DNA of 64,000 nucleotides, taken from assembly GCF_026262505.1 (NCBI RefSeq), contig NC_067206.1:39755660-39819659 (forward strand). Reading direction: 5' to 3'. The first letter of the stretch is position 1, and each line of letters opens with the position of its first letter. The DNA is from Trichomonas vaginalis G3 (Eukaryota; Parabasalia; Trichomonadida; Trichomonadidae). Shown piece by piece: positions 45,445-55,601 of the stretch. The notes beneath the pieces are model-generated. The model did no database searches and was not told where the DNA came from. It was given only the letters and a program-made list of their open reading frames with translations. The translations under genes and the position numbers were made by a program.

Positions 45445-46150
45445 ATATTTTTTTGTTTTATTTCTTTATATAAATTATTAATCTTTATGAATAGAGAATA
45501 AGAGTTTTTCATTAGATAGAATGTTTCTGATAAATTTTATGATGAAGTGAAAATTAATTTGATAATTTGAAAACAATTGTAGAAATAAAATTTTCTAACA
45601 TGAATGCGAACATGTTTCGTATTATAGCAGCAAACATCACAGAGAAGAGTCGGTTGTGCATAAAAAATGGATAAATTCAGAAAATATGCAATAATCTTAT
45701 CTGGATATATTAAAAACTAGGTTATTTAAACAACTTCCATTTTATATTAATTGTACTTCTTAGAGAAATATAAAATTCGAATTGCAAACGCGTGATAAAT
45801 CATGTGAAGATTCCCAATCAAAAACTATTCATTACACTTATTCATATTGGTTCTAATAAATCGTAAAATACTTCGTAATACTCATTTGCTTAGATTGTTG
45901 TTATGTATCAAAATATATAATCGATAAGGATGAAATTTACAATAAATCGTTTATATTCAGAGAAACCACTGCGAGTAGAGAGTATCTTTTTACGTAAAGA
46001 CAAGTGGAAAATGTTGAGAAATTTTGGCTGCAGCTTTTGAAATTTTTGAAGAGAAAACATGCATATAAAAAAATCGATTTCGTAATGAAAACAACATCCA
46101 TAATCAATGGCACGTAAGTATTTGATAAAATATTTACAATGGCAAACCCA
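45445..46150. other. Intergenic region downstream of ATM, 706 bp
   Basis: A+T-rich, with no open frame that looks like protein and no repeat that I can see. The first ~60 bp should contain the ATM polyadenylation region. Confidence 0.45.
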
Positions 46151-46224
46151 AATTTTAGCTAAAAGTGACAGGGGAAAAAAACGTTTAGTATTAAAAAAAA
46201 AGACCGATGAGAGCTTCGTTCGAA

Positions 46225-46294
46225 ATATAGAGGGAACTGAGAATGCGCAACCATTCTCAGGGAATATTGGATGCTATTCCCGTTCCCTCTGTAT
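46225..46294 (+). ncRNA. Predicted three-way-junction RNA/DNA fold
   Basis: A 13-bp outer stem (46225-46237 with 46282-46294, one G-T wobble) encloses two hairpins directly abutting each other: 46238-46245/46252-46259 (8 bp, loop CGCAAC) and 46260-46266/46275-46281 (7 bp, 8-nt loop). No base is unpaired at the junction. Directly 5' is a CCGATGA - short stem - GAAA arrangement like a hammerhead ribozyme core. Transcription is not shown by sequence. Confidence 0.45.
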
Positions 46295-46331
46295 GGAAAA
46301 TTGAGGTTTTCAAAGGGAGTTAAAATAATAT

Positions 46332-46565
46332 CAAATTTATACTAATTTACTTCAAAATACAAAAGTATTTGACAGCTAAAATTAGTTACTTTAGCAAGCT
46401 TATCAATACCCTTTTACGATTATTGTTACTTTTTCGAAATAAAAGTAAAAACAAATTTATACTAATTTACTTCAAAATACAAAAGTATTTGACAGCTAAA
46501 ATTAGTTACTTTAGCAAGCCTATCAATACCCTTTTACGATTATTGCTACTTTTTCGAAATAAAAT
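46332..46565. repeat. Direct tandem repeat, two copies of ~120 bp
   Basis: 46332-46451 and 46452-46565 match except for two visible substitutions. Each contains the hairpin GCTAAAATTAGTTACTTTAGC, which echoes the TTTTAGCTAAAA core of the bounding inverted repeats. Confidence 0.8.
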
Positions 46566-46663
46566 AAATTTATTATCAAAAACCTTTTTTCTTAGTAAAA
46601 ATAAACGAAATTTTTTACCTTATGAACTTTTGATGGAAATATGCAAATTTAAAATAATAAAGA

Positions 46664-46790
46664 AAGCCGCGAGCAAAGCGATCGGCTTAGTTCGAAGATT
46701 TTGATTCAAATCTTTGCTGATCTGTAATTCGCGGAAGCCGCGAGCGAATCGAGCGGCTTAGGTCTAAGATTTTGATTCAAATCTTTGCTT
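46664..46790. repeat. Double-hairpin repeat, two copies
   Basis: Each copy has a G+C-rich hairpin AAGCCG(C)...(G)CGGCTT (46664-46688; 46735-46759) followed by a hairpin AAGATTT-TGATTC-AAATCTT (46695-46714; 46766-46785). The second copy has one more closing pair in the first stem. Confidence 0.7.
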
Positions 46791-46858
46791 ATATTCCTTA
46801 AATTCTTTATGAAACTCGCAACAGTTCCATAAAAAATTTTAAATTCTAAACTGTCGAA

Positions 46859-46893
46859 ATTACCGATCGGTAATCACACCCTTCACGGGTGTG
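46859..46893. repeat. 16-bp palindrome plus 7-bp-stem hairpin
   Basis: ATTACCGATCGGTAAT at 46859-46874 is its own reverse complement. It is followed by CACACCC-TTCAC-GGGTGTG (46875-46893), directly before the right inverted repeat. This could act as a terminator-like or protein-binding structure. Confidence 0.6.
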
Positions 46894-47093
46894 TCACTTT
46901 TAGCTAAAATTACCCCTACTCGTTCCTGTAAACATAGCACTTTTTCAATTTATTGATAAGTTTTGTCATTTGAATACCGTAATTTCACACAATGAGTACG
47001 ATAAAATTAACCCTGTTTGCACGATATTATTGAAATTTTTTGATAAAGCACATTGAAATCCAAATTACTTTTTTTGTTTTTATAGTTTTTCAA

Positions 47094-47999
47094 ATGTCGA
47101 TGCATCAAATTGGTCCGTATCAATTAGTTGAATTTATTGATTCCGGTTCTTTTGCCAATGTCTATAAGTGCATCAACCGAGAGACAAACGAAGTGTTTGC
47201 CTGCAAAGTTGTCAGTCTTACAATTAGACAGAACCAAAAACTCCTCGAAAACTTCAAAAACGAGTTATACATTCACTCCAGGATGGCACATCCCGGTATC
47301 ATCCGCCTTCACGATGTTCAATTAGATGAAAAATACATTTATATCATCCTCGAATACTCATCATACGGTAATTTAGAACAGGTTGTTCAATCAAGCAACG
47401 GTATTGATGAGTATGAATCGGCTGTATACTTCAAGCAAGTTATGGACGCTATTAATTATATCCATAAAATGGGTGTTGCCCATCGTGATATAACCCTCAA
47501 AAATATTCTTATTGGAGCTGATGGAAGAGCAAAGCTTAGTGACTTCGGTCTTTGCAAGCTCCAACCCGAAAATAGTTACTTAACAACAACATGTGGAACT
47601 TTTGTTTACGTTCCCCCTGAAATATTAAATGGCCAACACTACGATGGTATGAAAGCTGATATCTGGTCCGCCGGTATCTGTTTATACGCAATGACTTGCA
47701 ATCATCTTCCTTGGGTTATTGACGATAAGCTCCCTCCCGAACAGATTTGGGAAGCTGCAAAGAATCAGATTTGCTCAGGAAATATTTCTTTCGATGACAA
47801 ACAAACTGAATTATTACGAGATCTTATTTCTCAGATGCTCGCAATTGAACCAGAATACCGCCCAGACTGCGATGAAATTTTGGGACATCCCTGGTTCGCG
47901 CAACTTGGGTGCGATGATACTCCAGAAGATTATTGTCCAAATCAAAGTTTGATCGAAATTGTTAATCAATTGGTTGAGACCATACTTAATGTTATTTAA
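47094..47999 (+). CDS. CAMK/SNF1-like serine/threonine protein kinase
   Basis: 301 aa from the ATG at 47094 (the frame is open upstream only from a TTG). A single kinase domain fills the protein: glycine loop DSGSFANVYKC (first Gly replaced by Asp), ACKVV with ATP-binding Lys38, the helix-C Glu in FKNELYIH, HRDITLKNIL as catalytic loop, SDFGLCK, activation-segment CGTFVYVPPEIL, and DIWSAGICLYAM. The Lys of HRDxK is replaced by Thr, which is unusual for a Ser/Thr kinase. The Asp, Asn and DFG are kept, so activity is likely. The layout matches the CAMK-like kinases that are numerous in trichomonads. The C-terminal ~30 residues have no regulatory domain. Confidence 0.85.
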   Translation: MSMHQIGPYQLVEFIDSGSFANVYKCINRETNEVFACKVVSLTIRQNQKLLENFKNELYIHSRMAHPGIIRLHDVQLDEKYIYIILEYSSYGNLEQVVQSSNGIDEYESAVYFKQVMDAINYIHKMGVAHRDITLKNILIGADGRAKLSDFGLCKLQPENSYLTTTCGTFVYVPPEILNGQHYDGMKADIWSAGICLYAMTCNHLPWVIDDKLPPEQIWEAAKNQICSGNISFDDKQTELLRDLISQMLAIEPEYRPDCDEILGHPWFAQLGCDDTPEDYCPNQSLIEIVNQLVETILNVI

Positions 48000-49250
48000 T
48001 ATCTAAAGTAATACTAAAATGTATATTAAGAAAATTGTATAACTCTTAAAATTTCATTTCATATGGATTTTTTTTTACTTTCCCGATTCATTGGATATCG
48101 CTAGTTTAATATGAAATTTCTGAGCTTTGAAAACCGAAAAATGCCATTAAAATGAAAAGATTTTGTTGATTTTTGGAAAATAAAAATTGGAAATTTATTC
48201 ATTTACCAAATCCTACAAATTTCTTACTATAGGAGATAATGCTTACTGCCAAAGCATTCATGTGATTTTATTATGAGCCCAAATTAAAAAGTTTTTGAAT
48301 CTTGTTGAATATGAAATCACCTAAAACTAGTGTCATATCAATGCAAGACAAGGCTCTTAGCTAATGGACAAATCCTTTTTGATATATAAGCCTCAATGGC
48401 TTGTCTTGATTTAAATTTTTTTCATTAGCTCAATAAACATTGGATTAAATCCATTGGATTACCTGGATGAAATAGGTATATATAAGAAAAGCACTTTCAT
48501 AACTAGAACAAAATGAAATAACATTTTCAACGAAAATGTTAACTGATATTCTCAGAAATTGCTTAAAGTTTTAATTATAAGTATACTAAAAGGATACCAA
48601 ACCTATTAAACCAAAACTTTCAAATTGAAATAATAAAATTATAGAAAATTAATTCGTCTCCATTATGCAGAGTAAAGTAATGAAATAGCAATACTTGGTC
48701 ATCTCAAAAAAAGCGTGAAATATGTATATAACGGAAAATAAGTTATATCCATTTAGTAATTTGATGACTTATAAAGGTGTTCTGGTTTACATTTGCATAG
48801 TATAAGATATTTTCAAGTATTCGAAGCTTGGGATCTGAAATTTGAAAATAAGTGCCTATGCATCTAAAAAAAAAGTAACACTAATGGATATATCTGATAA
48901 ATGAAATGAATGGCATTTCGCCAAGTAAGTTCGATGGTGAATCTAGTATCCCTACAGAGATTATGCGAGGATTACTTTTTGATATTGTAATATTTCAATC
49001 AATTCAGAAAAAGTCAACCAATTCGATTCACATGAGACTATACAATAGTATAATTTTAATTATTGCAATTGTTGTTTTATTGAAAATGTTAGTAGTATAT
49101 GATGCGGGTTGTGTGACTTTTTTTGTAAACGTAAGAATTCATACAATATTGAACGATTTTGTATCATTTTTTTTAACATATGAAGTAAAAAATGTATGAT
49201 TCTTACGGTTTTTATTCTTACGTTTTTGAATAAATCAAGATTTAAAAAAT
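48000..49250. other. Intergenic region before the Maverick, ~1.25 kb
   Basis: A+T-rich with many stops. A nested inverted repeat (CAAGACAAG near 48341 and CTTGTCTTG near 48402) is visible. From ~49130 the motif TTCTTACG recurs several times in both orientations, which may mark the element's terminal region, but I cannot define a Maverick end because the partner end lies outside the window. A 97-codon frame at 48906 is not convincing. Confidence 0.4.
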
Positions 49251-49279
49251 TGACTTCTTACGTAAAATTAAAACTAAGT

Positions 49280-49314
49280 TAAATTTATTTTTTTATTTTT
49301 TTATTTAATGATAA
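49280..49314 (+). promoter_or_regulatory. T-rich Maverick promoter block
   Basis: A run like TTTATTTTTTTATTTTTTTA directly before TGATAAATG. The same design precedes 50525 (50478-50524), 54066 (54050-54065) and 55602 (55579-55601) on the plus strand, and 56059, 58817, 59711 and 63092 on the minus strand. It is absent from host genes in this window. Confidence 0.5.
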
Positions 49315-50446
49315 ATGAGTATAACAACTAATTCATTGAAATCTTTAAAGTTCACTAATTCAGAATTAGAAAATATTTTAGAAAATTTTGGAGACGGTTC
49401 TTATCCAACATATATGCAGAATGTGAAAGAGTTTTCCAGATTGTTGAATGAATTTAAATATAACGGACCAATTACTAAAAAGGCTATAATGAGATATTTA
49501 TATCCCAAAAAAGTTGAAAAACAGGAGAATATTCCTCTTTATGGTCCAGAGGACCTGGGCTCAGAGAGCCTTGAAACACCTCCTGAATATTTTGAAGAAA
49601 AAATTAAACAAGATGAATATTATAACGATGAGATTGAGAAATTGGAACAATTAAGAAATGAAATAGATGAAAAAATTAAGGAATTGAGAAATGCTGAGAA
49701 TGAAGTAGAGGGTTTAATGAATATCCCAGCTTCAGAATCAGAAGTTCAAAAATCACATGAGGAAAGATATAAAAATTACTTTTTGGAATCTAAAAAAATT
49801 TATTAGATGGTGATATTGACGAAACACTTTCAGAAGAAGGCACAAAATTTATTCATAAACATAAGTTACAATTTATTGACGATGAGAATCCATGTATATT
49901 ACTTTCATCCTCTTGAATTCTGAAAAATTCAAAAAAGCACTGAAAAATGTAACATATGCAACAAATACGATTAAGAAAGAAGACCATGATATTTACACAA
50001 ATTATTATTTAAATAAATGTACAGGTGTTGATAAAGTTTTTGATTTGTTAGATAAAATATCAAAAGAAACAATTGGAACCTATAAAATTTTATGTGATTG
50101 TGGTTTCATTATTGAAGATACCAATAATGTTTCATATGAAAGAACAGCACCGAAGGAAGACGAAGTTGAAAGGTCTATACCATTCGTTATTAAGAATATA
50201 AAAGATATGAAAACTTATAAACATTATATTTATTCATTTATTTCAGAAAAAATGGAAGCAACCCATAAAACATCTTCTCATCATTTTATAGCTATTCATA
50301 CATTCCTTTTCAAAGTTGTGAAATTAAATAAGACAGGAATTAGATTTAATGTATCAGGGTACGCATTCTTGAGTAAATTAAAATGTATTCGTCACGTCGC
50401 AGATGATAAAAATTTATGTGTTCTTAATTCATTTTATGGACTTTAG
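49315..50446 (+). pseudogene. Unknown Maverick protein, broken
   Basis: Two open frames, 49315-49806 (163 codons, ATG start after a promoter block) and 49892-50446 (184 codons). The gap between them is open in a third frame (LLDGDIDETLSEEG ... DDENPCILLSS), so one ~375-aa protein with two frameshifts is most likely, the first in an A run near 49795. The N-terminal part is helical with a coiled coil (NDEIEKLEQLRNEIDEKIKEL). The C-terminal part contains CDCGFII and HHFIAIHTFLFKV. I recognise no family. It precedes the polymerase and is probably an element-specific protein. Confidence 0.5.
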
Positions 50447-50524
50447 CCCTGGACTCTCTGAGTCTCGGACTTTAAAAAAATAAACTTTATTTTTATTTAT
50501 TTTTTAATTTTTATTCTTACATAA

Positions 50525-53500
50525 ATGAACAAAAATGGAACAGCTAAAATGAATGATAATCAAATAAGAGCCGAAGGTAGAAGGTTATTTAAACGCTTCT
50601 ATAACATTCCTGATGGTGTTAATCCTAAAACTCGTAGAAGTTATTTAAATGAAGCCATAGATGCATATGAAGGATTTGACATTTCATCAGAAAGTGAGAG
50701 GTTAGCAAGAATGTTAAATGTTAATATTGATTTTATTATTGTGACCTCAACCAGAAGACGTAGACATTAACAAGGTAGACTTTCCATTAGTGGAATCAAT
50801 AATGATAGATCCAGAATTTGAAACAGTAAATATTTTATTAACACAGAGTCCATGTGGAAAACTTCACGCTGACAGAATAACAGACGTTGAAGCACTCACA
50901 GGATATAAAGTTTGCCCCTTTTGCAAAGAAGAAGTTATTCTATCCGTGATGATCCAGAAAGGAAAAACCAAAGAAGATTTTTAAAACATTGTGAGAAATG
51001 TAAAGAAAATAATGGAAGATTAATTCAAGACGTTCAATTGCAAAACACACAACAACCATATGCACCACATATTACGAAACAGAAGATATATCAATGGCTA
51101 TTAGCACATAATTTGCAGGAATATTATAAACCAACAAGATATTATATTACTTTTGACTTCGAAACATTAGAGACTAAAGAAGAATTACAACTTTCTGAGT
51201 GTGCAACTTTGAAACGCTTACTTAAAACCATTCATGGTATCATCAACGGTTAAATTAAACGATAAAACATATACGAGGAATTTTTGCTTAACTTCGAGTG
51301 ATTCTTTTATTTCTGATTGGATTGAGTTTTTATTTTCAACCTGTTCATTAGTTGCTAAATCAAATATTGAACAATATGAAGAATTAATGAATACATTAAA
51401 TGAGAAACAAAAGGAAGCAATGAAAGAGCTTTTAGATGAAGAATTTAATAAAGTGAATATCATTGGTTTTAATTCGGAAAGTTTGATTTAAATTTAATTC
51501 TTCGTGATTTAAATACTGCAAAATGGAAGATAAAATCAATGCTGGGTTCTTCTTCTCAATTTAAGCAAGTCATAGTAAAGAAAACAAACTGTCCATATGA
51601 ATTAAGATTTATTGACATCAGAAATTATATAGCGGGTGGAACATTAGACCAATTCACTCAAGATTTCGGAAACAATAAATCACGTGTTAAATCCTTTTTC
51701 CCTTATCAATTCATCACATGGGAGAATTACGAAGATGAATTATATAAAAAGGAACCATTCACTCAAGATTCATTTTATTCAGCATTAACACAAGAAACAA
51801 TATCCGATTCAGATTATCAAATATATCTCAATGATGCTAAAAATTTAAGAATAGATTAGAATATTTTATTCATTATTGCAATAAAGATGTTGAAATTATG
51901 ATTGACCCAATTGATAAAATTATCGAAGAAACATTTGTTTATAAAATTGACATGCTTCATAATCTTTCTTTATCATCGAATGCATCAATGATTCGTTACG
52001 CGTTAGCATATAAGAACTTCAATCCTAACGAAACATATCCAGAAGAAGAAAATGTGGAATCAAGTTTTGAATTAACAAAAAAGTATTGGAAATATAAAAT
52101 TGAATCATATAAGAAACAAGATGAAAAAGCAGAAAGGGATACTAAAAACAATGTTTCAATGGATGACTATCAATACTATCACGATTTAATCCTTTCATCT
52201 AAATGCAAAATGTGTGGTAAAGCGTTTACATATGCAAATAAACCAACATTGGATAGAATCGATAATGAAAAACCACATACCAAAGAAAATTGTCAGTTAA
52301 TGTGTTGTTATTGCAATGTCGTAAAATCAAATAAAGATGAAGATGTTCAACGTTTAAGAATCAATTTAAGAAATTATGCATTAAAAAATAATTTACCAAT
52401 GACTTTAGATTCAGTTGAAGCTTATCACATTCTCCGTAATGGAATTACTGGTGGTCTATCAAATGTTCAACATCGTGTTAATCTTAAAGGAATCACGCAC
52501 ATTAATAAACTTTCATATAATCCAGAAACTAAAACTGTATCAAATGAGGACACCACCAACATTATGACTCATTTCGTTGGAGTTGACTTTAATTCATTAT
52601 ATCCTTCATCATTTTCATCTAATCCTCATGATTTCATTCAATATACTGACCATAAAATGTATATGCCGGGAAGATTGAATGGTGTTATCATTTGTGATAC
52701 AGCAACAAAGAAAGCAAAAGCACTGGGAATAATTAAGAAGAAAAATACTTTATTCGTGGCTGAAGTAAAGGGTCACATTGATGAAAAATACATTAATGAT
52801 TACATAAACTTTTTACCGATAATAAGAAACTTAGATATTATCACAGATGAAAAAACAATTGGCAGTTTTATGTATAATTACATGAAATCAAACAATCTAC
52901 CAGTTGACCAGAAACAGAGAAAATTAACTCAGTTAGCATCAACACACAACCAATATCAACCATTTTCTTCTTATTATCTTTGGTATCTAATAGACAGATT
53001 TCATTTTATCATTGATGATATTCAATCAATTTTAACATTTACTAAAAACACTTGTTTTAATGAATTTGCGAACAAATTTATGAACGAAAGACAAAAGGCT
53101 GAATTAGAAGGAAATAAAGGAAAAAGTTTATTTTGCAAGATTTCACTTAATGGATCATATGGTTACGATGCAATGAATACACAAAATTACGCAAAGACTA
53201 AAATAATGAATGCACAGAAGGCACGCGTTGCATGTATGTCAAATAAGTTTAAAAACATAAGAGAAATAGGTGAAGATACATATCAAGTGATGCTTAAAGA
53301 TAGATTTTATAGATGTGATACATGTTTACAAGAGGCATTCTTCACTTTAGATAATGCTAAATACTGGTATTTGGTTTTCATTTATGATTTTATGTATAAA
53401 TGCATGGATGTTAATCGTTTTCATTTCATTGAAGGTGATACTGATTCATCTTATTGGGCAATCGCTGGCGACCAAATCTTCCTAACACTCAAGCATTTCA

Positions 53501-53963
53501 AGCAATTGTTACCGATAAACAATTTTATGATAAAAACATTTTCAAATTCGCACCTTTTGATTTCTTCTGTTTTGATGAGAAATTTAAACCTAAATTAAAG
53601 AATAAAGCTGAAGAAAAAGCACATGAGAAGAAGTTATTGGGTTTAGCAATTGAGAAACAAGGTGATAACATGGTTGCTTTATGTCCTAAGTGTTATACAT
53701 CATTCAACGGTTCAATTGATGGAAGTGATTTTAAAAAGATTGCACAAAAAATGAAAGGTGTTAGTTTACGACAAAATAAACAATTAACACCTAAAAATTA
53801 TTTGGATATAATAAATGATAAATTGATATTTGATGGTCAGAATATTAATTTACAACTTAAAAACGGGTCAATGACTCGCTTAACAATTGGTAAGACTGCA
53901 TTAACAGGAGCACACACTAAGGCTGTATGTTGTGAAAATGGATGTTGTATGCCATTTATTTAA
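50525..53963 (+). pseudogene. Maverick family B DNA polymerase, frameshifted
   Basis: About 1,146 codons in total across seven frames: 50525-50770, 50790-50984, 50912-51253, 51234-51491, 51539-51859, 51898-53598 and 53454-53963. In order: a basic N-terminus; a zinc-finger-like CPFC...HCEKC; Exo I YITFDFETLE (~51150); Exo II NIIGFNS-FDLNLI (~51470); an HNH-type insert (~52200-52335); Pol motif A VGVDFNSLYPSSF (~52580); motif B KISLNGSYGY (~53137); motif C EGDTDSSYW (~53431); and a C-terminal CPKC and CCENGCC region. The catalytic residues are kept, but six or more frameshifts preclude one product. Polinton polymerases of this type are thought to be protein-primed. It replicates the element's DNA in active relatives. 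Confidence 0.85.
52195..52340 (+). other. HNH endonuclease-type zinc motif inside the polymerase
   Basis: CKMCGK - 9 residues - LDRIDNEKPHTKENCQLMC - CYCNVVKSNKD, within the 51898-53598 frame and between the exonuclease and polymerase motifs. The pattern CxxC...LDRIDN...HT.xNC...C..CN..KS is that of HNH/EndoVII-type nucleases (two zinc CxxC pairs, a DRID strand and a catalytic-type His/Asn). The frame is open on both sides, so it is part of the polymerase, not a separate gene. Confidence 0.65.
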
Positions 53964-54065
53964 TAAAATACCACAGAAGAGACAAAAGGAACCGTTAATG
54001 ATGGTTTTGATACTATGATTCAAAGAGGTGGGCACCCTTAAAACATTGATTTTATTTTTATATAA

Positions 54066-54656
54066 ATGAATAACACAGATTTAAAAATTTTAATTGATGA
54101 TTTAGTATTTAATCAAAATTTTCTTAATTATTATGATTTAAAAGCATATCTCCAAAAATATAATAATAATATAACGGGTGATGATATGGAATATTATTAT
54201 CCATATTATAAAAATGAAATTTTGAAATATCATAATAAAATAATTTCTGAAATTAAAGACAAAATTAAAAATAATGAATATATAAAGGGAAAAACTAAAT
54301 CACAGCTTAAACAGTTGAAAGATTTCAAAAATAAAGTATTAACAGAAGAAGATATTGATGAATTATATAAATTATATAATCCCGAGCCGCAAAAGCCAAA
54401 GGAACAAAAACAAAAGGAACAAAACACCCAGGTCCTTCAGACCATAAATGATGCACAAGCTTTAATTTATGATTCATTAGTTAAACCATATTCAGCCCGA
54501 CTTTTAAATGAAGATCAACTTTTGGAATTCATCCTTCAACATAAACTCGAAGCGGGAAAGTATATCAAACCTTTATATACAGCATATTTAAAACAAATGA
54601 ATAAAATACATCCAGAATTAATGAAGGAGGATGAATTCCAAAATCAAAGCAGATAA
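54066..54656 (+). CDS. Unknown Maverick protein upstream of integrase
   Basis: 196 aa, ATG at 54066 after TATAA and a T-rich block. Helical, with a Tyr/Asn-rich start and a Lys-rich middle (IISEIKDKIKNNEYIKGKTKSQLKQLKDFKNK), then a Pro/Lys/Gln hinge (PEPQKPKEQKQKEQ) and a helical C-terminus. No domain recognised. Its end overlaps the integrase start by 26 bases in another frame, so it may be co-translated, or be the N-terminal part of the integrase separated by a frameshift. Confidence 0.6.
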   Translation: MNNTDLKILIDDLVFNQNFLNYYDLKAYLQKYNNNITGDDMEYYYPYYKNEILKYHNKIISEIKDKIKNNEYIKGKTKSQLKQLKDFKNKVLTEEDIDELYKLYNPEPQKPKEQKQKEQNTQVLQTINDAQALIYDSLVKPYSARLLNEDQLLEFILQHKLEAGKYIKPLYTAYLKQMNKIHPELMKEDEFQNQSR

Positions 54657-55581
54657 AATTAAACCACTTACAACACCAAAACCTCCAACAGTAGTACCTC
54701 CTCCTTCAGTTAATCCTTCATCATTCACTTTATTATATCCATTTCAAACATTTAAGAAGCAAAAAGATTTTAAAAAGGATTTCAAGATATTAAATAAACC
54801 AATTGACCCGAAAATTCAACCATTAAAGGAAAAATTTAGTCGACCTTCATTTGCTCCATATCCATATTCATACGAAATCGATCATCTGGAATATTCAAAA
54901 GGAAACGTTACTTATTTATTTGCCATTAACATTAACACTAGATATTTATATTGCATTCCGGTGAAAGGGAAAACAGAACAGGAAACAAGAAGAGCTATTC
55001 AATACTTACTAGATCATGAAAGAGTAGATAATATCAGGGGTGATGGTGATAAAGGATTTCAGGCAGCTATGACTCATTATTTCCCACAAATTAATTTTTA
55101 CTTTTCATCCTCTCCATATACGTTTCATAATAAAATAGTTGATGCGGTAATGAGAACTCTTAGAGATGCGTTAGGGGTTAACGGTCAGATATACTGGGAT
55201 GGAAATCATGACTCCATCATACAGCAGTTAGTATATTATTACAATAATACATGGCATAGAACTATAAATATGAAACCGGTGGAAATGAAAAATGATATTT
55301 CAAAAGAATGGGAATATATTAGAAAGCAAATGGAAAAGTTAAATGATGTTAAACGTGAACAAATTAATTCGGGGCTCATGAATTTTAAACAAGGAAATAA
55401 AGTTTTAATTCATCTCGATTATGGAAAAACTGATAAATCAATGACAAAAAGAAGACGAAGATTTGACACAATAGCTGAATTTGTTAGATATATTAACGGC
55501 AATGCATTAGTTGAAGTTGACAAGAAATTAATAGAAATTCCGATTTATTTTATTACTCCATTATATTTAAATAATATTTAA
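54631..55581 (+). CDS. Maverick integrase (retroviral-like, rve fold)
   Basis: 316 aa. Pro-rich residues 1-75, then a DDE-type core: YEIDHLEYSKGNVTYLFAININTRYLY (Asp84 on the first strand), RGDGDKGFQAAM (Asp138) and HNKIVDAVMRTLRDALG (the region of the third acidic residue, where Asp171 stands and the canonical Glu is absent). The QQLVYYYNNTWHRTI segment is the usual helix after the core. The C-terminal domain has KVLIHLDYGK...KRRRRFDTIAEFV, a basic SH3-like part. In Mavericks this enzyme inserts the linear DNA into the host genome. No H2C2 zinc finger is seen. The ATG overlaps the preceding ORF; the frame is intact. Confidence 0.85.
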   Translation: MNSKIKADKIKPLTTPKPPTVVPPPSVNPSSFTLLYPFQTFKKQKDFKKDFKILNKPIDPKIQPLKEKFSRPSFAPYPYSYEIDHLEYSKGNVTYLFAININTRYLYCIPVKGKTEQETRRAIQYLLDHERVDNIRGDGDKGFQAAMTHYFPQINFYFSSSPYTFHNKIVDAVMRTLRDALGVNGQIYWDGNHDSIIQQLVYYYNNTWHRTINMKPVEMKNDISKEWEYIRKQMEKLNDVKREQINSGLMNFKQGNKVLIHLDYGKTDKSMTKRRRRFDTIAEFVRYINGNALVEVDKKLIEIPIYFITPLYLNNI

Positions 55582-55601
55582 TTTTTTTTATTTCGTAAGA
55601 A

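Larger units (their letters stand above)
46151..46911. mobile_element. Hairpin-rich non-coding element with 20-bp inverted ends (candidate)
   Basis: Perfect 20-bp inverted repeats AATTTTAGCTAAAAGTGACA at 46151-46170 and, inverted, 46892-46911. Inside, in order: a three-way-junction fold (46225-46294), two direct copies of a ~120-bp unit (46332-46565), two copies of a double-hairpin unit (~46664-46790), a 16-bp palindrome (46859-46874) and a 7-bp-stem hairpin (46875-46893). The flanks ACCC/ACCC could be a short target duplication. The two open frames inside are repeat-derived and not protein-like. It resembles a MITE-like or RNA-structured element; identity unknown. Confidence 0.5.

Noticed and set aside
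46107-46704. Two plus-strand open frames (46107-46304 and 46369-46704) as genes
   Set aside because: They run through hairpins and the 120-bp direct repeat, so the protein simply repeats itself; no start context.
48341-48450. Nested inverted repeats as a transposon end
   Set aside because: Arms are only ~9-10 bp with mismatches; expected by chance in this base composition.
48906-49199. 97-codon plus-strand frame before the Maverick
   Set aside because: Ile/Val/Phe-rich translation of A+T-rich DNA with no promoter block; not convincing as a gene.
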